The notes under the pieces were generated by a model. That model was not told the origin of the DNA. It worked only from the letters and a program-made list of their open reading frames with translations, and ran no database searches. From the NCBI RefSeq assembly GCF_030398335.1, contig NZ_JAOAOP010000014.1:1-64000 (forward strand): a stretch of 64,000 nt of DNA, given 5' to 3'. Of the stretch, positions 38,955 through 48,776 are shown piece by piece. Source of the DNA: Aquibium sp. A9E412 (lineage in GTDB: Bacteria; Pseudomonadota; Alphaproteobacteria; Rhizobiales; Rhizobiaceae). A program made the translations under genes and the position numbers. Position 1 is the stretch's first letter, and each line of letters starts with the position of its first letter.

Positions 38955-39875
38955 TCACACGAACAGCGTGCCCTCGGCGATGCGCACGGCCTGGCCTCCG
39001 ATGCGCCCGCCGGCCAGCTTGCCGCCGGCCACGTCGATCTCGACGCGGATGCGCGAGGGCCGGCCCATCTCGATGCCCTGCTCGATCCACAGTCGGTGGG
39101 CGCCGTCGACCGGCGCGTCGAAGCGCAGCACCGCGCCGACGAAGGCGGCCGCCGCCGAGCCGGTCGCCGGGTCCTCGGCGATGCCGGCGTCGGGCGCGAA
39201 CATGCGCGCATGGAAGGCGCAGTCGTGGTTCACCGTCTCGCGGCAGTAGACATAGGGGTCGGCCGTCACCGCCCCCTCGCGCGGCGCGATGGCGTCCCAC
39301 AGCCGGGCGTCGATGCGGGCGCGGCCGGCCGCCTCCAGGTCGGCCACCGGCACGCAGACATAGGGCACGCCCGCGCTCCAGGCGCTGACGGCGTGGTTCT
39401 CGAAGCCGATCGCGTGGTGATCGAGGCCGAGCGCGGCGGCGACCGCCTCGTTCGAGGCCTCGAAGGGGACGGCGGCGGGCAGCCGCGGCAGGTCGAACTC
39501 GGCGAAGCCGGGGCCGCCGGCCGTCAGCGTCACCGCGCAGCGCACCGCGCCCACCCCCTCCTCGAGCACCAGCAGCGCCGTCTCGCCGCCGTCGCCCTGC
39601 GCGGCCCGGTCCTCGGCCAGCGCCACCGCGCTGCCGACCGTCGGGTGGCCGGCGAAGGGCAGCTCGTGCGCCGGCGTGAAGATGCGCACGGCCGCCGCGT
39701 GCACCGGGTTGCCGGGGCGGCAGAGGAACACGGTCTCCGACAGGTTGAACTCGCGGGCGATCGCCTGCATCGTCGCGTCGTCGAGGCCGTCCGCGTCGTC
39801 GACCACGGCGAGCGGATTGCCGGCCAGCGCCGTCTCGGCGAACACGTCGTAGATGCGGTAGCGCCTTCGGCCCAT
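38955..39875 (-). CDS. PhzF-family isomerase-like protein
   Basis: A 306-residue PhzF-fold protein (diaminopimelate epimerase-like). YRIYDVFAETALAGNPLAVV, the catalytic Glu47 in FNLSETVFL, IFTPAHELPFAGHPTVGSA and the C-terminal EDPATGSAAAAF are the family signatures. Most members outside phenazine clusters have no known substrate; no phenazine genes are near. GGGAGGG precedes the ATG at 39875. Confidence 0.9.
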   Translation of the reverse strand: MGRRRYRIYDVFAETALAGNPLAVVDDADGLDDATMQAIAREFNLSETVFLCRPGNPVHAAAVRIFTPAHELPFAGHPTVGSAVALAEDRAAQGDGGETALLVLEEGVGAVRCAVTLTAGGPGFAEFDLPRLPAAVPFEASNEAVAAALGLDHHAIGFENHAVSAWSAGVPYVCVPVADLEAAGRARIDARLWDAIAPREGAVTADPYVYCRETVNHDCAFHARMFAPDAGIAEDPATGSAAAAFVGAVLRFDAPVDGAHRLWIEQGIEMGRPSRIRVEIDVAGGKLAGGRIGGQAVRIAEGTLFV

Positions 39876-39970
39876 CGTCGCCCTCCCTGATGCCGTGTGC
39901 GGTGTGTCGGCAGCGGTCATCGGTTATAGGGGCGCGGCGGCGGCGGCGAAAGGCCGCGCGCGGGCTGGCC

Positions 39971-40720
39971 TCATCGGTCGGCCGGCCCTGCCGCAGGCGT
40001 CGCGAAGTGCCAGGCGAGCAGCGCCGGCATCTGCGGCGCCAGCGCCGCCGGCGCGGCCTGCGGCGCGGCGATCACCACCGGGCCGTCGATCTCCGGCTCG
40101 CCGACGGCCGCGACATGGGCGCGGATGCGCGCGGCCAGCCGCGCGGCCGGCTCGTCGAAGCGGTAGCGGCGGAACAGCACCGTGCCGTTCGGCGCGCGGT
40201 GCAGGCCGAGCGCCGGCTCGCGGCGCGCCCGGCCGAGGTCGAGGCCGGTCTCCTCGGCCACCTCGCGCGCCATGTTGGCGTCGATGTCGAGCCGGCCGTC
40301 GCTCAAGTCGGCCGGCTCGAAGGAGCCGGCGGCGAAGTAGACGCGCCCGGCATTGGCGGTATGGGCGGCCATGCGCACGGCGACCAGCGCGCCGTCGCTG
40401 CCGGCGATCACCGCGTGGGCATAGGCGTGCAGCGTCGGCGCATGGCCGTGCCGCGCGCGCCAGTGCAGGAAGGTGGCGAAGCGCACCGCGTGGCAGCGCC
40501 CGGCCAGCCGGCCGCCGGCATAGCCGAGCCGCGAGAACAGCATCACCCGGCCGTCGTAGAGCGCCGGATTGGCCGCCTTGGCGCGCGCCCAGGCAGCTGT
40601 GATGGCCGGCCCGTTGGCGCTCTCGAAGGGATGCGGCGCGGGGTCGAAGCGCAGCTCCGCCTCGTCGACCGGCGCCACCGCGCCCGGCGCCACGGCGAAG
40701 CCGGCCGGCGCGGCCGTCAT
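39971..40720 (-). CDS. Nudix-like hydrolase (degenerate Nudix box)
   Basis: A 249-residue protein with a Nudix-type core: the helix MAREVAEETGLDLGRA matches the REVxEExG part of the Nudix box, but the upstream conserved Glu of GX5E appears to be replaced. The N-terminal 90 residues (HPFESANGPAITAAWARAKAANPALYDGRVMLFSRLGYAGG) are typical of a family common in Rhizobiales. It would hydrolyse a nucleoside-diphosphate-linked compound if active. It overlaps the nuclease gene by four bases (ATGA), so the two are co-translated. Confidence 0.8.
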   Translation of the reverse strand: MTAAPAGFAVAPGAVAPVDEAELRFDPAPHPFESANGPAITAAWARAKAANPALYDGRVMLFSRLGYAGGRLAGRCHAVRFATFLHWRARHGHAPTLHAYAHAVIAGSDGALVAVRMAAHTANAGRVYFAAGSFEPADLSDGRLDIDANMAREVAEETGLDLGRARREPALGLHRAPNGTVLFRRYRFDEPAARLAARIRAHVAAVGEPEIDGPVVIAAPQAAPAALAPQMPALLAWHFATPAAGPADR

Positions 40721-41832
40721 GCGATGTCGAGGCTGACGGCCACCGGGCAGTGGTCGGAGGCCTTCGGCCGGTCCCAGCCGACGCGCGGGAAGCGCTCGAC
40801 CTCCTGGCCGGGCGGAAACACCGTGCGCCAGGGCTGGCCGCCGCGCACGATGTCGGGCACGGCACGCGCGTTGTGGCGGGCGAGCGCCGGCGACAGCAGC
40901 AGATAGTCGAGCTGGCACAGATGCCGCTCGGCCGGCCCGCGCGTGTGGTAGAGCGTCCAGCGGTCGAGCGCCGGGCGCCGCTCGACGACGTTCTCGCAGA
41001 AGCCGCCGGCCGTCAGCACGTCGATCGACGAGCCGCGCTCCGTCACCGGGTCGAAGGTGTAGCCCTCATGCGCGTCGCCGCCGACGATCACCCGCTCGCG
41101 GTAGTCGTTGAGGTCGCCGACGATCATCCAGCGCTTGCGCGCCGCGCGCCCGGCACCGCCGAAGCGCTGCTCGACGATGCGCCGCACGGCCGCCGCCTCG
41201 GCATGGCGCACCGGCATCGAGGCCGCGCGCCCCGACAGCCCGTCGCGCGGCGGGCCCATCGACTTGAAATGCACCAGGAACAGCGTCAGCGGCCGACCGC
41301 CGACGGTGACGTCGATCTCCAGGCAGTCGCGCCGGAAGATGCGTTCGTGCGGCGCGATGCCGAGCGCGTCGAGCGCCGCGTTGTGCAGGCCGAAATCGGC
41401 GAAGGTGACGTGCGCGTGGCTGGTCATGCGCACGAAGTCGATCGGCTGGCCGTGCCGCGTCCGCTCGCGCAGCATCACCGCCACGTCGATGCCGCGCCCG
41501 TCATTGCCGGCGGCGGAGTACTTCTCGCGGTAGCCCTCGCCGACCATCTTGAACAGGTAGCCGTATTCGAACGCCTTGAGCGCGGCCAGGTTGTCGACCT
41601 CCTGCAGGCACAGGATGTCGGACCGCGTGGCGGTGATGGCGAGCGCGGTGAGCTGGCGGGTGTCGTCGGTGTGGGCGATGGTGCGGGCCCGCTCGAGCGC
41701 GCGGTACTCCTCCTCGTCGGCGACCTCGAACAGGGCCAGCGCCCGGTCCTGCCGCAGCTCGTTGCGGTAGCCGGAAAAGTCGAACCGGTTCATCAGGTTC
41801 TCGACGTTGAAGGTGGCCACGCGCACGGACAT
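40717..41832 (-). CDS. endonuclease/exonuclease/phosphatase-family protein
   Basis: A 371-residue EEP-fold metal hydrolase. It begins [11 protein letters not shown] (Asn metal ligand), then [11 protein letters not shown] (catalytic Glu), a central [18 protein letters not shown] (Asp/Asn pair) and the C-terminal [12 protein letters not shown] (catalytic His/Asp). All conserved residues are present, so it is probably active on DNA, RNA or phosphoesters; the target is unknown. No signal peptide. It is followed by the Nudix gene, with overlapping stop and start. Confidence 0.88.
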   Translation of the reverse strand: MSVRVATFNVENLMNRFDFSGYRNELRQDRALALFEVADEEEYRALERARTIAHTDDTRQLTALAITATRSDILCLQEVDNLAALKAFEYGYLFKMVGEGYREKYSAAGNDGRGIDVAVMLRERTRHGQPIDFVRMTSHAHVTFADFGLHNAALDALGIAPHERIFRRDCLEIDVTVGGRPLTLFLVHFKSMGPPRDGLSGRAASMPVRHAEAAAVRRIVEQRFGGAGRAARKRWMIVGDLNDYRERVIVGGDAHEGYTFDPVTERGSSIDVLTAGGFCENVVERRPALDRWTLYHTRGPAERHLCQLDYLLLSPALARHNARAVPDIVRGGQPWRTVFPPGQEVERFPRVGWDRPKASDHCPVAVSLDIA

Positions 41833-41989
41833 GGCCGGCCACTATGCGACAAAGCCGGGCTTGGCAACCATTGCGCGCGTTCATCGGCGGTTCAGGTCGC
41901 CGCAGGCAGGGTGCCGCCAGGGCGTTTGGGACACGACAGGCTCGGGACGCGCGCTGCCGTCGCGCACCCGGGCAACGAGGAGTCATGCG

Positions 41990-42436
41990 ATGAGACTGAG
42001 AACCCTGATCCTGGCCGTCTCCGGCGCGCTGGCGCTTTCGGCGGCGGCAAGCCTGCCGGCTTCGGCCGGCCCGGCCCCGGCGATGGCCGCCGCGACCGTC
42101 GATGCCCGCGCGGCGAGCGGCCAGGCCGCCTCCGACGTCGTCGAGGTGCGCCACCGCGACCGCCGCCACTGGCGCCGCGGCGGCCGGCACGGCTCGCGGC
42201 ACCACTGGCGGCCGCGCGGCCGCAGCGGCATCTTCCTGTATTTCGGCGTGCCGGACACCTATGTCCGCCCGCGCTACGTGCGGCCCCGCTACGTGCGGCC
42301 GGGCTATGCCCGCCCGGGCCTGCCGGCCGCTCATGTGCGCTGGTGCGACCGCCGCTACAAGACCTACCGGGCCTGGGACAACACGTTCCAGCCCTATCAC
42401 GGCCCGCGCAAGGCCTGCCGCTCGCCCTACTACTGA
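41990..42436 (+). CDS. BA14K-family exported protein
   Basis: A 148-residue protein with a signal peptide (to about residue 26, ASA), a His/Arg-rich linker ([11 protein letters not shown]), a tandem VRPRY repeat ([16 protein letters not shown]) and a C-terminal BA14K domain ([21 protein letters not shown], ending CRSPYY). BA14K is the Brucella immunoreactive 14-kDa lectin-like family, common in Rhizobiales. GAGGAG precedes the ATG by about eight bases. The function outside Brucella is unclear. Confidence 0.88.
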   Translation: MRLRTLILAVSGALALSAAASLPASAGPAPAMAAATVDARAASGQAASDVVEVRHRDRRHWRRGGRHGSRHHWRPRGRSGIFLYFGVPDTYVRPRYVRPRYVRPGYARPGLPAAHVRWCDRRYKTYRAWDNTFQPYHGPRKACRSPYY

Positions 42437-42461
42437 GCCGCGGCCGGCGTGACCGGGAACC

Positions 42462-42486
42462 GGCCGGCGGCCCTGCGCCGCCGGCC
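42462..42486. terminator. bidirectional hairpin between BA14K and PilZ genes
   Basis: A perfect 10-bp stem (GGCCGGCGGC / GCCGCCGGCC) with a 5-base loop between two convergent genes. No T-run on either side. Confidence 0.45.
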
Positions 42487-42527
42487 GCCCCAGCCGCCCC
42501 GTCCCCACGGGACCCGTGCCGCGCCGC

Positions 42528-42815
42528 TCAGACGAAGGCGACGCCGACCTCGGTGAGCGAGCGCCAGCGCACCTCGGCCTGGCGCGGCGCCTCGCCGTCG
42601 ATTTCCAGAACGAACCGTTCGGCCACGGCGCAGATGTCGCCGAAGCGGATGCGCGCGCCGGCGCTCGACATGTCGCGCGCGGTGCCGACCAGCGTGCACT
42701 GCCGGTTGCCGAAGACGAGACGCGCACCCTTGAGAACCCGGCGGCGCAGCGTGCCGCGCCGCTCGGCGAAGACACGGCCGTCGAGGCCGATCGACTTGTC
42801 GGTTATCGGGATCAT
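42528..42815 (-). CDS. PilZ-domain protein
   Basis: A 95-residue single PilZ domain. ERRGTLRRRVLKGARLVF provides the RxxxR c-di-GMP motif and TARDMSSAGARIRF the (D/N)xSxxG motif. Such proteins report c-di-GMP levels to motility or polysaccharide systems. AGGAG precedes the ATG at 42815. A diguanylate cyclase is encoded 14 kb away (56609-57400), but no direct link is visible. Confidence 0.85.
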   Translation of the reverse strand: MIPITDKSIGLDGRVFAERRGTLRRRVLKGARLVFGNRQCTLVGTARDMSSAGARIRFGDICAVAERFVLEIDGEAPRQAEVRWRSLTEVGVAFV

Positions 42816-42960
42816 GGCCGATCTCCTTCTCTGCCATGCCGGCAGAAGGAGCAAACGCCGTGCCAGACCGTTCTGTCCCGAAACGGGACGCCGCGCCGGA
42901 GGCGATCCGGCGCGGCGGGCAAAGGCCGGCCGCGACCCGCCAGGGGCCGCGGCGCCAGCC

Positions 42961-44004
<1,044 letters not shown>

Positions 44005-44010
44005 TCAGGA

Positions 44011-44664
44011 TCAGGTCTGTCCGGCCCGGGCGGGCCGGCTTCGCACCCCGTAGAGGGCGAGAAACTGCGTGGTGGCGCGCGCCGCGTCGGCGGCGATCGC
44101 GGCCCCCTCGGGGCGCGCGCGGTCGCCGAGCAGCAGGCGGATCTGGACGTCGCGCACGACCAGGCCGAAGAAGGTGCGGAACGCCTCCTCCGCGTCGTCG
44201 AAGGCGACGAGGCCGGCCGCCCGCGCCGCCTCCAGCACCGGCTTCAGCCGGCGGGCGAGCGCGAAGCGACCGTTGGCGAGCACCGTGCGGCCGAGATCGG
44301 CCTCGCCGGTGCCGGCATGGCCGACCGCCAGCCGGTTGAGCGCGACGGAGGTCGGCGAGGTGATGACGGCGAGCCAGTCGGCGGCGAAGCGCTCGAGCCG
44401 GGCCGCCAGCGCCGGCCGGTCGATGGTGCCGGTGCCGACGGGCGCGATGCGCACGCCGGAGGCCTGCCACTGCACGATCGCGGTGAGCAGCCCGTCGCGG
44501 CCGCCGAACCACTTGTAGAGCGTTTCCTTCGAGCAGTTGGCGCACCGCGCCACGCCGGTCATGGTCAGCCGGTCGCCTTCGGCCACGAGCAGCGCGAGCG
44601 CGGCGTCGAGCACCTGGCGCTGGCGCGCGCTCAGCCCCTCACCGTCGCCCACCTCGATCACCAT
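44011..44664 (-). CDS. TetR/AcrR-family transcriptional regulator
   Basis: A 217-residue regulator with an N-terminal TetR helix-turn-helix (RQRQVLDAALALLVAEGDRLTMTGVARCANCSKETLYKWFGGRDGLLTAIV) and a helical ligand domain. Two cysteines sit in the recognition helix (CANC), which is unusual. It lies directly upstream of ilvC and may share its transcript. A TetR-like palindrome at 44807-44821 is 143 bases upstream. The ATG at 44664 was chosen because the HTH begins at about residue 12. Confidence 0.88.
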   Translation of the reverse strand: MVIEVGDGEGLSARQRQVLDAALALLVAEGDRLTMTGVARCANCSKETLYKWFGGRDGLLTAIVQWQASGVRIAPVGTGTIDRPALAARLERFAADWLAVITSPTSVALNRLAVGHAGTGEADLGRTVLANGRFALARRLKPVLEAARAAGLVAFDDAEEAFRTFFGLVVRDVQIRLLLGDRARPEGAAIAADAARATTQFLALYGVRSRPARAGQT

Positions 44665-44806
44665 CGGCGCAAGTCCCCGTTGCCGGCCCGCAGCCGGTCT
44701 GCCGCGCCCGTGAACCGCGGCGCGGCCCCGAGGCACCGTCCCGCCGCGGTTGCGGCCGGCGAACCGGCCCGTGCTCCGCCCGGACACGCTCGAGCGGCAC
44801 AGCCGT

Positions 44807-44821
44807 ACCGTACGTTACGGT
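44807..44821. promoter_or_regulatory. TetR-type operator candidate
   Basis: A perfect 6-base inverted repeat ACCGTA-CGT-TACGGT in the gap between the marR and tetR genes, in the AT-richest part of the gap. Likely site of autoregulation by the TetR protein. Confidence 0.5.
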
Positions 44822-44938
44822 TCGGTTCAAGAGGCAGAAGACACGGGATCCGGCGCCCCGCCCTGCCGCGCGACGGGCCGCGACGGCACGAGCGGACCAC
44901 GGTCGCCCGGCGCATGCCCGTGGCGGACGAATGCTGCC

Positions 44939-45373
44939 TCAGCCGCGCAGCCGGTCGAGCGCGGCCGACAGGGCGGCGACCTCCTCCGGCGCCAGCCGGT
45001 CGGCGATCAGCCGGCTGACCGACGGGCCGTAGACGCCCCACATGCGCCGGTGCATGCGCCGGCCGGCATCGGTGACGTGGATCACCTGGCCGCCGGCGCC
45101 GCCGCGCTGCACCAGGTCCTTCGCCTCGAGCGCGCCGAGCAGGCGGGCGAGATCGTCGCCCGCCATGACCATGCGCCGCGCCAGCGCGTCCTGACCGATG
45201 CCGCCCTCGGCGGCGGCGAGCTCGTGCAGGACGTCGTACCAGGCGAGCGGCGGCAGGCCGTGCGCCGACAGCCGCTCCTCCGCCGTTTCCGACAGGAGCC
45301 GCGAGACGCGCAGCAGCCGCGACCAGGCTTCGATCGGGGCGTTGTCGGTTCCGGGATCGTCGAGGAAGGCCAT
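44939..45373 (-). CDS. MarR-family transcriptional regulator
   Basis: A 144-residue winged-helix protein of MarR type: LLRVSRLLSETAEERLSAHGLPPLAWYDVLHELAAAEGGIGQDALARRM, then LVQRGGAGGQVIHVTDAGRRMHRR as the wing. MarR proteins repress drug or phenolic-acid genes and respond to small aromatics. It lies 60 bases after the pdxJ stop on the same strand in antiparallel order to no obvious target. The ligand is unknown. Confidence 0.87.
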   Translation of the reverse strand: MAFLDDPGTDNAPIEAWSRLLRVSRLLSETAEERLSAHGLPPLAWYDVLHELAAAEGGIGQDALARRMVMAGDDLARLLGALEAKDLVQRGGAGGQVIHVTDAGRRMHRRMWGVYGPSVSRLIADRLAPEEVAALSAALDRLRG

Positions 45374-45433
45374 GGCTGGACGCGGACGGGTTGCGGGGTC
45401 GGCGCGTGGTGCTGCGCCGCAACGCAGCCTAGG

Positions 45434-46219
45434 CTATGCCGGGCTCCGTGCAAAGGGGCGGTCCGGCGTCGCCTCCCGCCCGAGCGCGGCGAGAAAGCGG
45501 CCGACGGTCGCCGCCATGCCGTGCTCCAGCGCGTCGGCGGTCAGCCCGTGCCCGATCGACACCTCGGCAAGCGCCGGGATGCGCGCGGCGAGCGCCGGCA
45601 GGTTGTCGACCGTCAGATCGTGCCCGGCGTTGACCCCGAGCCCGAGCGCGGCTGCCATGTCGGCCGTCTTGCCGAGCGTTTCCAGGGCCTTGGCGGCCTT
45701 TCCGGAGTCGTCGTGGCAGGCGCCATAGGGCCCGGTGTAGAGCTCGATCCGGTCGGCGCCGGTCGCCTTCGCCGCCTCCAGCGCCGCCCGGTCCGCATCG
45801 GGGTTCGCGAACAGCGAGACGCGGCAGCCGCCGCGCTTGAGCCGCGCGACGACCGGCGTCAGCAGCGCCGCCGCCTCGACGAAGGCCCAGCCGTGGTCGG
45901 AGGTCGCCTGCGCCGGGTCGTCGGGCACCAGCGTCACCTGCTCCGGCTCGGTCTCCTCGACCAGCCGCAGGAAGTCGTCCGACGGATAGCCCTCGATGTT
46001 GAACTCGGCCTGCGGGAACAGGTCGTCGATCAGCGCGCGCAGCTCCGGCAGGTCGGAAAAGCGGATGTGGCGCTGGTCGGGCCGCGGATGCACCGTCAGG
46101 CCGTGCGCGCCGGCCTCGAGCGCGATGCGGCCGAGCCGCGTGACGCTCGGCCACGGCAGGTCGCGCCGGTTGCGCAGCATGGCGATGGCGTTGAGATTGA
46201 CCGAGAGCTTGGCGGGCAT
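45434..46219 (-). CDS. pdxJ: pyridoxine 5'-phosphate synthase
   Basis: A 261-residue TIM barrel. [33 protein letters not shown] (active-site His and Arg), [29 protein letters not shown] and [15 protein letters not shown] (with catalytic His) are all present. It condenses 1-deoxyxylulose 5-phosphate with 3-amino-2-oxopropyl phosphate to pyridoxine 5'-phosphate. The ATG at 46219 gives the normal length. It is divergent from the STAS gene across 118 bases. Confidence 0.95.
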   Translation of the reverse strand: MPAKLSVNLNAIAMLRNRRDLPWPSVTRLGRIALEAGAHGLTVHPRPDQRHIRFSDLPELRALIDDLFPQAEFNIEGYPSDDFLRLVEETEPEQVTLVPDDPAQATSDHGWAFVEAAALLTPVVARLKRGGCRVSLFANPDADRAALEAAKATGADRIELYTGPYGACHDDSGKAAKALETLGKTADMAAALGLGVNAGHDLTVDNLPALAARIPALAEVSIGHGLTADALEHGMAATVGRFLAALGREATPDRPFARSPA

Positions 46220-46232
46220 GGCGGGAACCTGT

Positions 46233-46261
46233 CTGGCAGAGCGCAGGCGCGACCCTATAAT
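46233..46261 (+). promoter_or_regulatory. probable sigma-70 promoter for the STAS gene
   Basis: CTGGCA (46233-46238), 17-base spacer, then a perfect TATAAT (46256-46261), 76 bases before the ATG at 46338. Confidence 0.5.
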
Positions 46262-46271
46262 GGCCGCACCG

Positions 46272-46296
46272 GGAACGCCTAGGGCCTGTAGGTGTT
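46272..46296 (+). promoter_or_regulatory. possible EcfG-type promoter for the STAS gene
   Basis: GGAAC (46272-46276), 16 bases, then TGTT (46293-46296); one mismatch to CGTT. It lies 41 bases before the start codon, downstream of the sigma-70 candidate. Confidence 0.4.
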
Positions 46297-46337
46297 GTTT
46301 CGTTGAACAAGATGCTGAAAATCCACGGGAAGAGGTC

Positions 46338-46742
46338 ATGAGCGAGTACAGCCCGCCGCCGGTGGTCCGCCGCATCGAGACCGACCGCGCCGACGCCTAT
46401 GCCTTCGAGATCACAGGCCACATCGCCGCGCCCGACGTGGAGAACGCCTACGGCCTGCTCGAGGCGGCCTATCGCCAGCACGACAAGATCGACCTGATCG
46501 TGCTGATCCACGACTACGAGGGCTTCGACTGGAACGCCATCCTCACCGATGCCACCATGCTCGGCAAGACCAACGCGCTGAAGCACATCCGCAAATACGC
46601 CGTCGTCGGCGGCCCGGGCTGGATGGCCGGCGCGATCGCCGTCTTCCGGCCCTTCGTGTCGGTCGAGATGAAGCATTTCGCGGCCGACGAGGCGGACGAG
46701 GCCTGGGCCTGGATCGACGCCCGGCCGCGCCCGGTGGCATGA
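46338..46742 (+). CDS. STAS/SEC14 (SpoIIAA-like) domain protein
   Basis: A 134-residue single-domain protein of the SpoIIAA-like group: [42 protein letters not shown], then [45 protein letters not shown]. The family is cytosolic, with roles proposed in stress or lipid/protein binding, and no known reaction. GAGG precedes the ATG at 46338. Two stacked promoters (sigma-70 and EcfG-like) suggest constitutive plus stress expression. Its stop lies in a palindrome shared with the convergent helicase. Confidence 0.88.
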   Translation: MSEYSPPPVVRRIETDRADAYAFEITGHIAAPDVENAYGLLEAAYRQHDKIDLIVLIHDYEGFDWNAILTDATMLGKTNALKHIRKYAVVGGPGWMAGAIAVFRPFVSVEMKHFAADEADEAWAWIDARPRPVA

Positions 46743-46760
46743 GCCGGCCGCGGCCGGCTC
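46741..46760. terminator. 20-base perfect palindrome joining two convergent stop codons
   Basis: GAGCCGGCCGCGGCCGGCTC is a perfect palindrome; the STAS stop TGA (46740-46742) and the helicase stop (46759-46761) sit at its two ends. It probably serves as a stem for both transcripts, without a T-run. Confidence 0.5.
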
Positions 46761-47886
46761 AGCGCACGATGGTCAGCCGCTCCGCCGCCCGCGTGATGGC
46801 CGTGTAGAGCCACTGCTGGCGCGTGTCGCGGAAGGCGCGGCTTTCGTCGAACAGCACCACGTCGTCCCACTGCGAGCCCTGCGCCTTGTGCACGGTCAGC
46901 GCATAGCCGTAGTCGAAATCGTCGAAGCGCTTCCTGAGCTGCCAGGCGATCTCCTCGCCCGGCGCCTCGAAGGCGGCCTTGAGCAGCCGGATCTTGGCGA
47001 CGCCGCGGTCGGGGTCGTCCTCCTCGGGCGACACCAGCAGGTTGATGCCCGGCTTCGAGGTCTCGCGCGAGGCGGTCATCACCTTCCACAGCGAGCCGTT
47101 GAGCAGGCCCTTGGCCGGGTCGTTGCGCAGGCACACCATCTTGTCGCCGGCCTGCGGCAGCAGGCCGTCGAAGTCCTTGAGCTCGCGCAGCCGCTGGTTG
47201 TAGCGCCGCCGCGTGCGGTTGGTGCCGACCAGCACCTGGTCGGCCGCCAGCACGCGCTCGCTGTCGACGTCGGCGCGGCCGATCACCTGCGCCGTGCCGT
47301 AGTCGCCATGCATGAACTCGCGGCCCTCGCGCACGTCGAGCGCCAGCCGCACGATCGGGTTGTCGCGCGCCTGGCGGTGGATCTCGGTCAGGAGGAAGTC
47401 CGGCTCGTGCTCGGTGAAGAAGCCGCCGCCGGAGATCGGCGGCAGCTGCGCGGGATCGCCGAGCACCAGCACCGGCGTGCCGAAGGACAGGAGGTCGCGG
47501 CCGAGCGCCTCGTCGACCATCGAGCACTCGTCGATGATGATCAGCTTGGCGCGCGACACCGGGCTCTGCCGGTTGAGCGAGAAGGCCGGCGAGACGAGCG
47601 TGCGGCCGGTCGTCTCGTCCTCCACCGTCTCCTCGCCGCGCGGCCGGTAGATCAGCGAGTGGATGGTGCGCGCGTTGGCCGCGCCGCGCGCGCGCAGCAC
47701 CTGCGCCGCCTTGCCGGTGAAGGCGGCGAACTGCACGTCGCCGTCGACATGCTCGGCGAAATGGCGCGCCAGCGTCGTCTTGCCCGTGCCGGCATAGCCG
47801 AACAGGCGGAAGATCTGCGGCCGGCCCTCCTTGAGCCAGCGCGACACCGCCTGGAGCGCGGCATCCTGCTGCGGCGAGAACTGCAT
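46759..47886 (-). CDS. RecD-like ATP-dependent DNA helicase (SF1)
   Basis: A 375-residue short SF1 helicase. Walker A GYAGTGKT is at 30-37, motif II LIIIDECSMVD, motif III LVLGDPAQLPPI, motif IV-like LVGTNRTRRRYNQRL, and the C-terminal YALTVHKAQGSQWDDVVLFDE followed by QWLYTAITRAAE (motifs V and VI). There is no nuclease domain. It resembles phage Dda/RecD2-type 5'-3' helicases. The substrate is unknown; repair or replication restart is likely. Confidence 0.9.
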   Translation of the reverse strand: MQFSPQQDAALQAVSRWLKEGRPQIFRLFGYAGTGKTTLARHFAEHVDGDVQFAAFTGKAAQVLRARGAANARTIHSLIYRPRGEETVEDETTGRTLVSPAFSLNRQSPVSRAKLIIIDECSMVDEALGRDLLSFGTPVLVLGDPAQLPPISGGGFFTEHEPDFLLTEIHRQARDNPIVRLALDVREGREFMHGDYGTAQVIGRADVDSERVLAADQVLVGTNRTRRRYNQRLRELKDFDGLLPQAGDKMVCLRNDPAKGLLNGSLWKVMTASRETSKPGINLLVSPEEDDPDRGVAKIRLLKAAFEAPGEEIAWQLRKRFDDFDYGYALTVHKAQGSQWDDVVLFDESRAFRDTRQQWLYTAITRAAERLTIVR

Positions 47887-47953
47887 GGCCGTCTCAGACC
47901 GGATTCTCGCCGCGCGCGCAAGGCGAAACGACGGGGCCACGGGCCGCGCGACG

Positions 47954-48445
47954 TCACATGCGCTCGGGGTTGCGGTGGTAGCCGGGGCCCACGGTCAGCG
48001 CGCTGTCGGGCACCACCGTGTCGGCGATGCGGCTGGTGTAGGTCTTGTCGAAGCTCCACAGCACGGTGTCCTCGCGCCGGTCGAGCACGCGGATCGCCAC
48101 CCGGTAGGGCCGGTCGGCCTCGACCCCGCGCACCGGCGGCGAGCGCAGCGCGTAGCGATCGGTCATGGTGCTGACGCGCTCGCGCACGACGAGCGGCGGC
48201 CCGCCGGCCGGGTTCTCGAAGGCCGCCTCGATCACCGCGCCCGATTCCAGCGGCCGCGCGACGCGCGCGGTGAAGCCGTAGCGGATCTCGGCGATGCGGT
48301 AGTTGAAGATGAAGCCGCCGCCGAGGATCTGCAGATAGGGCTGCTCGGCCGGGTCCTCGCGCGTCGCCCAGCCGACGGCGAACAGCACCGCCACCAGCGC
48401 GACGGCGGCGACGACGACACGCACGGGTGTGACGATCGCGCTCAT
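47954..48445 (-). CDS. membrane-anchored hypothetical protein
   Basis: A 163-residue protein with one N-terminal membrane segment (VRVVVAAVALVAVLFAVGWA, about 8-27) and a periplasmic beta-rich domain (LQILGGGFIFNYRIAEIRYGFTARVARPLESGAVIEAAFENPAGGPPLVV). I think it is conserved in Rhizobiales as a function-unknown family, but this is from memory. It lies 67 bases upstream of the helicase gene on the same strand. Confidence 0.7.
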   Translation of the reverse strand: MSAIVTPVRVVVAAVALVAVLFAVGWATREDPAEQPYLQILGGGFIFNYRIAEIRYGFTARVARPLESGAVIEAAFENPAGGPPLVVRERVSTMTDRYALRSPPVRGVEADRPYRVAIRVLDRREDTVLWSFDKTYTSRIADTVVPDSALTVGPGYHRNPERM

Positions 48446-48776
48446 GCAACCCATAATAGCCGCACGCCGCAGAGCGCGCCACGCCTTTCGCGCACCGCGC
48501 GTTAACGGCCCGGAAGGCGCCGCCGGGTTATGCCATGCTTGCGGTCGGACCGCGTCGTCCGCCGCCGCACCGGAGCGCCATGGCGTTGCCAGGCGAAGCG
48601 GACACCGTTCGCCGCTCGGCAACGCGTTGAGACCATGACTTGGAGCGGATCTGCGAGGCCGTGAGGAGCAGACCGGTTCTAGGAAAATCCATGGGGTGGA
48701 CCACGATGCCGTCCGAAGGCCGCCCGGCGCCGTCCGGCCCGCCGCCCGCAGCCGGGCGATGGGGACCCGCCGCGCC
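48446..48776. other. divergent gap between the membrane-anchored protein and the GH9 gene
   Basis: 331 bases with repeat copy 11 in the middle. On the left, the stretch CCATAATAGCCGCACG (48450-48465) is AT-richer and may belong to the leftward promoter. No gene seen. Confidence 0.5.
48582..48683 (-). repeat. dispersed intergenic repeat, copy 11
   Basis: A module (GGCGTTGCCAGGCGAAGCGG ... GCTCGGCAACGCG) with compensating changes on both arms (GTTGCC/GGCAAC instead of GTTTCC/GGAAAC), then B module (GAGCGGATCTGC ... GCAGACCGGTTCTAGG). It ends 94 bases before the GH9 start. Confidence 0.8.

Noticed and set aside
38955-39875. A phenazine biosynthesis gene cluster around the PhzF protein
   Set aside because: No phzA/B/D/E/G is present nearby; PhzF-fold proteins are widespread in non-producers.
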